Of a DNA stretch of 64,000 nt, positions 24,602-34,707 are shown piece by piece. Numbering within the stretch: the first letter of the stretch is position 1; each line of letters opens with the position of its first letter. The stretch covers positions 174,394,294 to 174,458,293 of the forward strand of contig OZ018318.1 in NCBI GenBank assembly GCA_963969495.1, written 5' to 3'. This DNA is from Ceratothoa steindachneri. Its lineage: Eukaryota > Arthropoda > Malacostraca > Isopoda > Cymothoidae. A program made the translations under genes and the position numbers. Under the pieces are notes generated by a model that was given only the letters and a program-made list of their open reading frames with translations, was not told the origin of the DNA and ran no database searches.

Positions 24602-27327
24602 GGGGAGCGTTGAGTAATTTTTTCCAAAAATTTTCAACTTTTTTTTCTTTTTTTTTTTAATTAGTTATCCATTCTTCATAGAAAATTGATAAAAAAATTT
24701 AAAGAAAACTGAACAGAAGCCATTATAATTTAGTGTTGAATACGTTATGGTCGAGTTAGCTTGTGCCATTTCAGAGCTTCTGACTACGCGATTCGCCTAA
24801 TATATCATTGCTGTATATTTCAGTGTTCGTTAGACAATCAGTGCTATTACAGTGCATTTTGTTGATAATTATAATGGGTCGTTTGTCAAGAAGAAAGAAA
24901 CAATTACGTCAAATTTCGAAAGTTGGTGGAGAAACAACAAAAGCGACCAAAAATCTAAAACGTGAATCCGAAGCTGCATCCAACTCCACAGCCGCTAACG
25001 AAAATGTTTGTAAACCCTCTGTTGCTACTTTGTCAACCTTTCAAAAGAGAGTGAATTTGATAAATGAAAATAGGGCATTATTTCCAGACAGTAAAATCTC
25101 CGAGAATGATGATTATGAAAATGTTATTCTTGATAAAAAAACTTTACGTTCATTGGTTGCGTCATCTTATTGTGTGGATTGTTGTGAAGCAGGTGAGGTA
25201 TCATTTGTAGATATGGACTCTGATGTCATTGTGAATGTCAAGTGCGCCTTATGTGACACTGTAAAAAGAACAAAATGAAGAACACATCAGCTCTTGTATA
25301 TAATGCTCTGGCATCTGGACAAGGGTATAGTGGCTTCTTATTGACAGTTTCGCTGTTGAACTTGCCATATATCAGCCCACCAGGTATGAGACTTATAAGC
25401 ATTGCATAGGAAAAGAAATTATTGATAGAAATGCTGCAAATCAGGAAGGTATTAGAGTTTGCATTTTCCAAAAATATGAAGAGTTAGGCATTTTTGCGGA
25501 TGACCAGGGAGTCCTTGATGTTGATGTGTCTTTCGATGGGACCTGGATGAAAAGAGGTCATACATCACATATAGGAGCTGCTGCTGTCATCGAAGCACAC
25601 ACTGGCTTTGTCATAGACCATGAAATACTCTCAAATTTTTGCAACGTGTGTACAAGGTCTAAGGCTATGAGCAATGAACAAAAATTGAAGCACTCAAGGG
25701 TCTGACACAAAAACTTTGATGGTAAAGCAGGTGCGATGGAGAAGGAACAGGCTGTAAGACTATGGCAACGATCACAAGCACTAAAATTTAGCTATGTTAC
25801 ATTTGTTAGTGATCGAGACAGCAGTGCATTTAATGCAGTTACTGCACTCAATGACGGACAAGGCCCTTATTCGGATGTTACAGTTTGCAAGGAAGACTGC
25901 ATAAACCATGTGGCAAAAAGACTTGGCACAAGACTTAGACTAATAAAGAAAAGCACAGCCGAAAATATAACAACTAAGACCGGTAAACAACGGAAAAAGA
26001 CTGTCTTGGGAGGTAAAAATAAGTTGACAGACACAGTCATAGATAAGTTGACATTCTATTTCGGCAAAGCAATCAGAGACTTTGTTGGTACCACCACTGA
26101 ACAAATGAGAAATAGAGCATTATGAGGCTATTACCATGCTACGAGTACGGATGAAAATGCAAGGCATCATCAGTGCCCGGAAGGTGCTGACTCATATTGC
26201 TTCTATAATGCAGCTTTAGCTAAAAATGAAACTCCTCCTTCTCACAAAAATATGAAAATTTCTTTCCAATTTTCACCTGAGTTCAGGAAACTTGTGCTCA
26301 ACGTGTACATGAATTTGACCAGAGATGATTTGCTGAGTCGGTGCCTCAAGGGGAAAAATCAGAATCCAAATGAGTATTTCCATGCAAGAATTTGGAACAA
26401 ACTCAGCAAGACTAAGTTTGTGTCATTACCTACAGCGAAATACTCCATAGGTCTGGCTGTGCTAAGACATAATAATGGGTATGTTCTGTCACAGTTACCG
26501 ATCAGAACTCCTATGAATCTGAGAAAAAAGAGACAGCTGGAACATTCTGACAAGGAAAGAACTCGGCACTCACTCACACCAGTAAGCAAAAAAAAAAGAA
26601 ACACTGCGATGACAACGACACCACCGATTATGCTGCGGGGGCTTTTTGAGCGCTGCTCTTATGACTTAGGTTTCGAACCCAAACCAAAGGCTAAGGGTTA
26701 TATAATGGAGTGAAGGGAAGAGAGGTCTCCACTGTTCAAAAATCCCCCTTCACTAAGAAGTTATATGACCGATGATGCCACAGTGAGGATGCATAATATG
26801 CAGTCAAAACCCCTTTTGCAAGTACGAACCCTCTTTTGCATTTTTCTGCTATTTCTATTTTTGCAAAATGCGCTCACTACCAAACGTAATTTCTTCTAAA
26901 GTTTTAATGCGATTTTCGCTATACAAGTGTCAGAATAAAGAGGAATGTATGAACAATCTACCTACGGCCTCAAAATTGCAGTATTTTTTTTCAAAAATTT
27001 TGTATCTGAGATTTTTTGAAAAAAATCAGGTAAAAAAAAATAAAAGTAGAAAATTTGATTTAATTTCGAAACTAGAACGAAAATTAGAAAAATAAGGCCA
27101 TACATTTGTTTCTACACGCATTTGCCATGTTTCTAAAAAAAAAATATATGTATACAAAAAAAACTTTTGAAGGAATTAAAAATCTAACCTAACCCCCCAA
27201 AATTCAAAATTGTTATGTAACTTCTCAAATAACAACATTTTCAAAATAACGTTTTACATATAATAGCAAAGTTTCAAATCAACCTAGCAATTAGTTAACA
27301 AGCCGACCCAGCAACTCAACGCTCCCC
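24602..27327 (+). mobile_element. Complete TTAA-flanked DNA transposon (Kolobok/Mutator-like), 2.73 kb
   Basis: Present only in copy 2. Its ends are a perfect 14-bp inverted pair (GGGGAGCGTTGAGT at the left, its reverse complement at 27314-27327). TTAA sits on both sides (24598-24601 and 27328-27331), where copies 1 and 3 have a single CTTAAAC. This is a clean insertion with 4-bp target duplication. The internal transposase has the DGTW...RG...G and CL.GK.QNPNE type motifs of the family called Mutator-like in domain databases. TTAA target choice points to the Kolobok group rather than classical MULEs, which make 8-9 bp duplications. The transposase type separates it from piggyBac, which also uses TTAA. 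Confidence 0.85.
24874..26713 (+). pseudogene. Kolobok/Mutator-like transposase, broken by frameshifts and stops
   Basis: Near full-length transposase of the TTAA element. The likely start is ATG 24874 (MGRLSRRKKQ). A basic N-terminal region and a Cys pair part (YCVDCCEAG, CALCD) end at a stop at 25276. The reading shifts to a second frame around 25287-25381 (NALASGQGYSGF) and to a third from 25382 (RYETYKHCIGKE). The core follows: DVSFDGTWMKRGHTSHIGA, CNVC, NFDGKAGAMEKEQA, DRDSSAF, then H..CPEG, CLKGKNQNPNEYFHARIW near 26345-26400. In-frame TGA codons at 25703 (probably a former Cys) and 26123 (probably a former Trp). Two frameshifts plus two stops: not functional now, but the damage is light, so the insertion seems fairly young. 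Confidence 0.85.
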
Positions 27328-27407
27328 TTAAACCTCTTTAACAATCTTGAGATAAATTTTAGCCGTTTATTTGTCACACACGTTAGCCGAGCAAGGCCAT
27401 TAGATTA

Positions 27408-27425
27408 TTATTATTATTATTATTA
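27408..27425. repeat. TAA-type repeat tail at the LINE 3' end
   Basis: On the plus strand TTATTATTATTATTATTA; on the LINE strand a TAA/AAT run. It follows ATTAGATTA of the target without A-tail. Part of it could pair with the target ATTA, so the exact border is uncertain by a few bases. Confidence 0.85.
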
Positions 27426-27549
27426 AAGTTCCAAGCCACAACCCCAACTGGAAGAGCAAATAGCTATAAGCCCAAGGGCCCCAGCGGGGAAAGAAACCTG
27501 GTATGGAAAAAACGAAACAAAGATTAAGAAAAACATAATAAATAAATAG

Positions 27550-27557
<8 letters not shown>

Positions 27558-27581
<24 letters not shown>
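27558..27581. repeat. Homopolymer A run (T on the LINE strand)
   Basis: About 24 consecutive A on the plus strand inside the 3' untranslated region of the minus-strand LINE. It is not a poly(A) tail of this element since it is on the wrong strand and internal. Confidence 0.9.
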
Positions 27582-27648
27582 TTAAATGCTATAATGTTAA
27601 AAATATTATGATATTATATATGTGTGGATAATGAATAAAATATTAAAG

Positions 27649-30636
27649 TTATAAGTTTCTGTTAATTAAAAATGTATTAGCACCCACTTTAAATTTCTGA
27701 AGTTCCAAGGACTCAACAACAACACTAGGAAGTTCATTCCACAGTTTAGTTGTGTTAGGAATGAAACTTCTTGAAAACTGTGTTGTGTTGAATCTCATAG
27801 GCGTAAAGGCCCTACTATTGGCATTTAGTACACCTCTGGTAACTCGTTGAGGGGCATATAAATTGGGCAGATCGTGATGCAGTGGATGATCTGCATTGTT
27901 AAAAATTTTATATAAGATGCATAAGGAGCTTATTGCTCGCCTGTGCCACAGATCAACTTTGAGGTCAGGAATTAAAAATTTTATTGCTCTCAAATTTTTA
28001 TCTAATAAATTAAGATAAGAGTTGGCTGCCGAACTCCAAACAGGGGCGCAATATTCAAAACACGGAAGAATAAAAGCATTAAAACAATTTTTAAGAACAG
28101 TCTGCTCTCCAAATACTTTGTAAGATTTCCTCAAAATGCCAATTTTTTGAGCAATAGAGGAGGAAATAGATCGAATGTGATTCTCAAAAGTAAACCTAGA
28201 GTCAAGCATAACTCCAAGCAACTTAAAAGAATCACATATGGAGATGGGAATGTTATTTATTAAAAGATCTGGATGGGGAGGATCTAGTGTTCTGGATCTG
28301 CTAACAATCATACTCTGGGTTTTCTTTGCATTTAACTTCATGCCCCATGAAGTGCACCAAACATTTATCTTAGCCAGATCTCTATTTAAAGACTCTGCAA
28401 CCGATGCTCTCAACTCAGGAGATGGGACTGGGGCTATTAGAGTAGCATCATCAGCATAGGCTATAAGTCTATTTTCCAGTCCAAACCACATATCATGGGT
28501 ATATAAAATAAACAGTAGAGGACCAAGAACACTGCCTTGTGGTACACCAGATAGCACCTCTCTCTCATCACTAAAATTATTGTCAACATAAACCTTTTGA
28601 TGTCGATTTGTTAAAAATTGTTCAATAATATTTAAAAATACACCACCTACTCCCAACTGCTTCAACTTAAATATCAGGGCCTTATGATTGACACGGTCAA
28701 ATGCGGCACTGAAATCCAGGCCAACTAAGCGAACTTCTTGACCAGAGTCTAATGATTTTTGGACAATGGTGGAGACTGTGAGAAGTGCATCACAAGTGCT
28801 CAGACCCTTACGAAATCCAAACTGTAAAAAGGGAAACAGACGATTAAGCTCGGCAAATGTACTTAAACGTTTAGCTAGTAAACGTTCAAAAATCTTAGAT
28901 AGAACAGGAGTTATAGAAATGGGCCTATATTCAGTAGGGTTAAAACTACCACTTGCACTTTTACATAGTGGAGTGATGTTACCAATTCTCCAACATTCGC
29001 AAAAACTACCACTCCTCGCCAGCTTCCGAAGAATAACGGAAAGCTTGGGAGCCAAATACTCTGCAGTTTTCTTAAAGAATAAAGGGAATATACCATTTGG
29101 GTCAGTACCACCATAAGCATCCAGATCAAGAAGTAACTGTTTTACTTCACTTGAACGGAAAGCAATCTTGTTTAACCTTGGTTCAGGGAAACAAGTGTCA
29201 GGTAGAGTTAGATTCTCATTACTTTGTTTATTATCAAAAACATCAGCCAACAGTGTTGCCTTTTCTTCAGGACTAAGGGTAATGGAACCATCAGGTTTAA
29301 GAAGGGGTGGCATAGATGAATCATTCCCAAAAAGAGCAGACTTGAGAGTGGTCCAGAATTTGTGGGAATTTGCTGTGCGCTGAAGAGTTCCCTTTGTGGT
29401 AGTATTGAATTCAACTTCAGCATTATTATATACCCTCTGAGCTGCTGTTCTGTAGTGCACATAATTATCCCATAGAAAGGCAGATCTACTCCCCTTCCAC
29501 AGGTTGTAGGCTTCTTGTTTATGCATATGAGCCCTCTTACAGTCATCATTAAACCAGGCTTTGTCCTTAGTGCGATATCTGATCATACGGAATGGAACAT
29601 GTCTATCAATAATTGAAACAATTTTATCATTCAAAATACGAACTGCTTCAACCTCCTTATATATTAGTGGCCAGTTGATCCGGGAGATATCATTTAATAT
29701 ATTGCACCAGTCTACTTGAGATTTGATGAATACTTTGCTTGTATGAGCTATATTAGGAATAGATTGCTCAATACAGATAGTTATAGAAATTGCACAGTGG
29801 TCAGAAGTTCCCACAGGAGGATCAACAGCACTTGTAACGACTCCAGGGGAATCAGTGAAAACCAAGTCAAGGCAGTTCCCAGATGAATGGGTAGGCTCCC
29901 TAATGACTTGCTCACAACCCGACTCACACGCAAAATCATAAGCCCTGATACCATGACAGTCAGTAGGGGAGACAGAAGACAGCCATTGCCTATGATGAGC
30001 ATTGAGGTCTCCCATAAATACAAAGCAGGCTTTCCGGTCATTTTCCTGTACCTTGGCCATGGCAAGGAGCAGACAATCAAAAATAGTATCATCTAAGTCT
30101 GGATTGCGATAGACAGAAAAAAGATAAAAATTATTTTGCTTACCACATACTTTCATAACTTGCATCTCATGGCAAGAACAAGCATAGGAGGTCTTTGAAG
30201 CAGAGTAACCATTCCTAATGTAAACTGCCAATCCTCTAGCCCTAGGAATGGCATCACGCCTAAGTAAAATTGGTTTTTTGAAGCCTGGTATAAGTAGTTC
30301 AGAGACATGCCTCATATTTGAAACCAGGGTCTCTGAACAGAGTAAAATGTCATGAGACTTGGATGAAGCAGTCAAGTCTTTAATATTGGCATGTAGGCCC
30401 CTAATATTAATATAGAGTAGACGACATTTTATCTGACGAGGATGACCAGGTCCAGGGTTGAGCTCAATATCTCCTGATAAAATTAAAATCGATATTAAAA
30501 AAATAATATTAGCAACAAGATCTTCAACAAAAATAACAATTTGTACAACAACAACAACAACAATTTGTACAAAATTATTCAATAGCAAAACTTTCATTAA
30601 CTGAATATTATATGTCGGAAAAAAACTGGTCAACAT
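27649..30636 (-). CDS. LINE polyprotein: hydrophobic leader with 2A-like motif, endonuclease, reverse transcriptase
   Basis: Intact 995-residue frame. Residues 1-55 are strongly hydrophobic (a run of six valines at 26-31, then IIFLISILIL) and lead into DIELNPGP at 56-63, the 2A-type ribosome-skipping consensus; cleavage would fall between G62 and P63. The apurinic-type endonuclease follows at about 72-290, with N77, the catalytic-type Glu (SET, E102), GDLNAH (D210, N212) and SDH (278-280). Reverse transcriptase at about 545-815 has motif A LDFSAAFD (640-647), motif B SGVPQGSVLGPL (696-707) and YADD (727-730). A long C-terminal region to 995 carries no RNase H. Role: target-primed reverse transcription, nicking host DNA and copying its RNA. 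The M1 start opens the frame; a second Met at 14 is possible. No frame damage, so the copy may be recent. Confidence 0.93.
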   Translation of the reverse strand: MLTSFFPTYNIQLMKVLLLNNFVQIVVVVVVQIVIFVEDLVANIIFLISILILSGDIELNPGPGHPRQIKCRLLYINIRGLHANIKDLTASSKSHDILLCSETLVSNMRHVSELLIPGFKKPILLRRDAIPRARGLAVYIRNGYSASKTSYACSCHEMQVMKVCGKQNNFYLFSVYRNPDLDDTIFDCLLLAMAKVQENDRKACFVFMGDLNAHHRQWLSSVSPTDCHGIRAYDFACESGCEQVIREPTHSSGNCLDLVFTDSPGVVTSAVDPPVGTSDHCAISITICIEQSIPNIAHTSKVFIKSQVDWCNILNDISRINWPLIYKEVEAVRILNDKIVSIIDRHVPFRMIRYRTKDKAWFNDDCKRAHMHKQEAYNLWKGSRSAFLWDNYVHYRTAAQRVYNNAEVEFNTTTKGTLQRTANSHKFWTTLKSALFGNDSSMPPLLKPDGSITLSPEEKATLLADVFDNKQSNENLTLPDTCFPEPRLNKIAFRSSEVKQLLLDLDAYGGTDPNGIFPLFFKKTAEYLAPKLSVILRKLARSGSFCECWRIGNITPLCKSASGSFNPTEYRPISITPVLSKIFERLLAKRLSTFAELNRLFPFLQFGFRKGLSTCDALLTVSTIVQKSLDSGQEVRLVGLDFSAAFDRVNHKALIFKLKQLGVGGVFLNIIEQFLTNRHQKVYVDNNFSDEREVLSGVPQGSVLGPLLFILYTHDMWFGLENRLIAYADDATLIAPVPSPELRASVAESLNRDLAKINVWCTSWGMKLNAKKTQSMIVSRSRTLDPPHPDLLINNIPISICDSFKLLGVMLDSRFTFENHIRSISSSIAQKIGILRKSYKVFGEQTVLKNCFNAFILPCFEYCAPVWSSAANSYLNLLDKNLRAIKFLIPDLKVDLWHRRAISSLCILYKIFNNADHPLHHDLPNLYAPQRVTRGVLNANSRAFTPMRFNTTQFSRSFIPNTTKLWNELPSVVVESLELQKFKVGANTFLINRNL
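30448..30471 (-). other. 2A-like ribosome-skipping motif (DIELNPGP)
   Basis: Codons for DIELNPGP match the consensus D-(V/I)-E-x-N-P-G-P exactly, preceded by SG. 2A-like sequences at the N-terminus of CR1/L2-type LINEs are documented in other invertebrates, and some with hydrophobic upstream sequence act as signal-peptide-like leaders. Here the upstream 55 residues are hydrophobic, matching that class. Activity is inferred, not shown. Confidence 0.85.
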
Positions 30637-31019
30637 GATGGAGCCGACACATCATGCAAGGCAAAATTCCCTTCAGGACGCCACAACAACTGAGGGAGGA
30701 CAGTAATGATGACTTTGGAATGAAAAAGAATAAAGAAAAGAGAAAAGAAAAGAATAGACCAAGGCAACCTCTTGAAAAGCCATCAGAGCCTCTTTGCTCA
30801 TCTATTAAGCCTGCCCTACACACCATTTGAGTAAAACAAGAGGAGGAATGAAAAATAGGAAAGTATGCCTAAATGTACCCTTAGGCAGGGATCTCAAACA
30901 CAAGAGAGTGGAAGACCATGGTACAGAGGCTATGGCACAATCCAATGCATGAGAACACCTTTCTGTCAGGGAGGTCCCTTAGCCTTTGACTGAAGTGTCT
31001 ATCCACAAGACAGTGGAGG

Positions 31020-31155
31020 GTTTGGATTCAGAGTTATCCCTCTCCTAGGCGGATTGTCAACCAAGACTTCGAGCACCACCTGCCCGGGTTTGAGTTCGGA
31101 GTTGTCCCTCTCCTAGGTGGATTGTCACACAAGACTATGAGCTCCACCTGCCCAT
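31020..31155 (-). repeat. 68-bp tandem duplication in the LINE 5' untranslated region
   Basis: Units 31020-31087 and 31088-31155 share CCCTCTCCTAGG, GGATTGTCA and CCACCTGCCC with about 80-85% identity by eye. Tandem 5' monomers often act as internal promoters in LINEs; that role here is inference. Confidence 0.75.
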
Positions 31156-31300
31156 ACCGTAACTCTGGTATAGGGTGGCTACCGAGCGCTACGCCTTGCC
31201 AAAGGGCGACTCGTGATTTTGTCCGGGGCTGCTTATTCAGTTTATTCGCAACTAACCTCTATATCTAGAGGCCTTCCCCCGATCCGCAACCTGGGGACCC

Positions 31301-34098
31301 GAATAAATCAATAATAGCAATCATAGAAGATATATCTTCCCCTAGATCAAGAAACAGAAACAAAGGTGGAATTATATTTTGCCCTCTAAAAATGGCTCGG
31401 CATTGCAGATATATTTAAGAGACGAACGAAAAAGGGAAGAGGATATGGAGTATGGAATTATATGAACTTTTTAAAATTTATTAATCTCCGAAATATGATC
31501 AAACATCAGATCCATATCGGCAGAGCAGCATAAAGCTAGTTAGTCACAAGTAAAGTACAAAGGGAGCTTGATTGATGATTCAAGACGAGTTAAAAGGACA
31601 AAGGTGAATAAAAATTCTTAATCACCTTACAAACGAAGTTAAAAAGGGAATCAGTTTTGGAAATACATTCATTTACATTATCAATCTAACAGTTTGGAGG
31701 GTAGTGCACTTTTACACTGTTTGCAAGGAAATTTCTGTATTTCCCTTAAATTATTTTTCTTCATTTCAGAAAGTTATTATTGGCCAAAGGACAGTGTAAA
31801 AGAACGGCCTTTGCCCCCTCCTCCTACCCCAATTTATCGGAAACCACGTGCTATGGACGACGTTATTTTCTGTTCGAATGTTGTCGAATTTTCGACTCCT
31901 GAGCAGGTTGGAAAAATATTTCCCAACCCTGCGAAGGCTTTCCAAGTCTTCTACCCCCCCTGCCACCTGGTTTTGTGGTGGCAAAGAGCCGCGCTGTCTC
32001 GCACTTCTCTGCTAAATGATCAATTGACTCAGGCTCTGGTTTAAGATGTCTGGATCTTGTGACTCCTTCCTCCAAAGTCCCCCTTCCCCACCATAATCGG
32101 GCATACAAACACTCCGGTTAACTCAAGTGCGAAGTGTCCAGCTCACCACTGAAGACCATCCTGATCGTCTCGTACCGATACACATTCGTCAGACAGCAGA
32201 CTTTTCTTGCCGTGATTCTACCCAAGTCAATTGGTAGCTCCTTTGAATGGCAAGTTTAAGAACTTGCGCAAGAGTATCCCTTCGTTTAATCGAACTGAAG
32301 AAAATCTCTATCGATTACCTATGAGGAAAAAGAAGATTCCTCTTTCCGTGGAATTACGAGAATTCCCACATTCCCCGTTGAATGTCATCTTTGAAGATTG
32401 GCTATCTTCATCGTAAGGTTGGTTTGGATCGTGCCCCACTTGCCGCATTCGGATCGTGCTCCATTTCTCTAATCGGATTGCTCTCCTCTCGCCTTATCGC
32501 AAGAAGGAGCTTCCTCGAAGTCATCGACCCGTAAGCCTGAAACCCAATTTATTATTAGTATTATCAAGTTGTCCCTTTCGATCTGAGCCTAGTTACATTA
32601 ATCAATTAATTCCAGTTGAGAATCCTTCCTCATAATATTTAGCAAGAGACTATATCAAATTAAATAATTCCATTTTGTCTATTATTATTCTTATTTTGAT
32701 CTGTGTAAATAAAAATATATTTTTGTGGTTTCAAATTTAACTAACCTTGAACGATAATCTCGGCCTATGAAAGTCAATCTCGTTAACTATTTATGCACTC
32801 TCTTTCATTATTAAGGATTTGAAACCCGACGGCTCAAGTTTGACCTCCTCTTCGGTCGTTAATCCTTGCAAAGATTCCTTTAACGGTTTGCATTGCTGTA
32901 GGTGATTGAGTCATCCCCTCCCTACATATTATTGTATGGTATAGTGTGGTTGTACTATGACAGACAGTTGAGTTACAAATTGGTGAATTTAATACATCCA
33001 CACTTTTTTTTATGTTTAGTGCAAGGGTCCATTTTGACATAACTTATTCTAGTCAAATTTTCTACACCCAAACAGATGGGCATGGTCGCATGCACAACTA
33101 ATTATGTACTCCTAAATTGTGTCACCTCATTTAACTAAGCTGCTTAAGTTTCCGTGATGGCAGAAATATGATTGTGTTTTAGGCTACAACGTGTGCAGAT
33201 AGGTTATCTTGATGTAGAAGTAAGTAAATTCCTACCACACTCTCTATTTCCACATTTCTACATACTTTCATCCACCAAATATTAATTAATTTTATGTCAG
33301 TATTCACTCTACCTCGCTACTTCCGTGCCCTACTTTTTGCTTATAGCTCATTCATACCTATCAATTTTTACCCTCATTCCATTGATTTCACAAAAGGAAA
33401 TATCGATTTTTCGTCCTATACGCGCTTCGTAATCTATCAACCCACGCGAGGCCAATTGGGCCTAGTTTCCTCCAGAAATTTTCTCTATAGAAAAAAGAGC
33501 AGACATTTAATACTTGCTCTTCGAAAATCATTTCTCTTCTGGTGGAATTACGCGGTAATATTTCCAAGGTGCAAAGAGCGCTGTAAATCATAACAATGAG
33601 GTTCCCTAAAGTTCGATTGACACAATTACATCTAAACTAAAGATTTAGAGATACAAAGACTTCTTTTTCCAGTTAACGTACAAACCAGTGACTGAAATAG
33701 GAAGAAAAACCCAATATTTAGTTGTATCAGAATTTGTAATTTTATCTACTTATCTCTAATGCTTGAGTATTTATATATTTAATTATACGCAATGTTTAAC
33801 ATATAAATTAGCCAATTAAGTAATTGACCTATATATAAAATATTAAATTCTAAATAAACGATATTAATATTAGCATTAACGTCTCCTTTATCCTTTCACT
33901 GATATTGCACACTAATAGTTATGCAAAAAGGTCGCCATTTTAACCATAGAACTGTTACCTGTGGTGAAATTCTCCCGGGCTTTTGACATGGTTTAGGAAC
34001 TCATACGCTTGTTAGCGTGGCCTCGGCTTGCAACGGACAGTAGCATCAGTTTTTAGCTTTACTTGATTAATGGTCGGTGTGCAGTTCCTATACCGGGT
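31301..34098. other. Copy 2: non-coding continuation
   Basis: Matches 5901-8838 of copy 1. Apart from the higher-GC block listed separately, it contains no gene and no further insertion. About 140 bp before the piggyBac remnant are absent here relative to copy 1. Confidence 0.6.
31694..32590. other. Higher-GC block, copy 2
   Basis: Counterpart of 6294-7190, retaining the AG-type acceptor-like site (TTCTTCATTTCAG) and open frames on both strands in the first 350 bp. At least 14 amino-acid differences from copy 1 over 116 codons argue against constraint. No known domain recognised. Confidence 0.4.
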
Positions 34099-34707
34099 GA
34101 AGACAGCAGTGATGATGATGGGATGATGAGATGATGATGATAATGATACCAAAACAAAAGAGATACCTAACGAAATGAAGGGCAATTAGGACACGAGAGC
34201 CAGAAACAAGTGCCTTATTGTATACCAAAAAAATGACGCTGGTGTCATATATGGCCAAGACTTCAAGGACCAAGGAGAAACCGGTGCTCCTGTTATCATC
34301 TCAGCACACTCAGCTCAATATTGGCACCACTGGCAAGCCGGAGATTATCGAGTTCTATAACTCCATTAAAGGAGGGACCGATACCTTTGATCAGATGTGT
34401 TCCATCACCTCTTGCTCCCGCAAGACTAAACTTTGGCCACTTTGCATCAGGTATGGACTTGTAAATGCTGCCATTCAATTCCTACATCATATACAAGGAG
34501 AATTTGCAGAAGAAAAGGGGAAAAGTCATGGCAAGCACGAAGTTTTTGGATACAACTGGGGAAGTAACTCACCACTCTGGGCACAATGGTGATTTGGTGC
34601 TCTGTGTCGAGTGCCCCAGCAGGAGTGATAGGAATGCGCGGCACAGATGCAACAAGTGCACCAAGGTGAAGTGCCCGCGCCACCTGTACCCTATCTGTGG
34701 TGACTGA
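34099..34707 (+). pseudogene. piggyBac transposase remnant, copy 2
   Basis: Counterpart of 8836-9452 with the same internal deletion, so the element was already gutted before the unit duplicated. The core fragment (34218 onward; KGGTDTFDQM present) reads on through VNAAIQFLHHIQ. A frameshift near 34545 then moves the Cys-rich finger (CVECPSRSD, CNKC, CPRHLYPICGD) to another frame, ending at 34707. About 140 bp present in copy 1 just upstream (about 8694-8832) are absent here. Confidence 0.82.

Larger units (their letters stand above)
27408..31300 (-). mobile_element. Non-LTR retrotransposon (LINE, CR1/L2/Jockey-like), 3.9 kb
   Basis: Inserted in copy 2 only. On the minus strand it runs from a 5' untranslated part (about 31300-30637) with a 68-bp tandem duplication, through one intact EN-RT frame (30636-27649), to a 3' untranslated part ending in a TAA/AAT repeat (27408-27425 on plus as ATT units). 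The site in copies 1 and 3 has 30 bp (5871-5900) that are missing here, and there is no target-site duplication. The single frame, apurinic-type endonuclease, absence of RNase H and microsatellite-like tail fit the Jockey/CR1/L2 side of the LINE tree. I cannot fix the clade without alignment. Confidence 0.88.

Noticed and set aside
28766..29116. Plus-strand frames inside the LINE (also 28238, 29168, 29887)
   Set aside because: Shadows of the intact minus-strand EN-RT frame.
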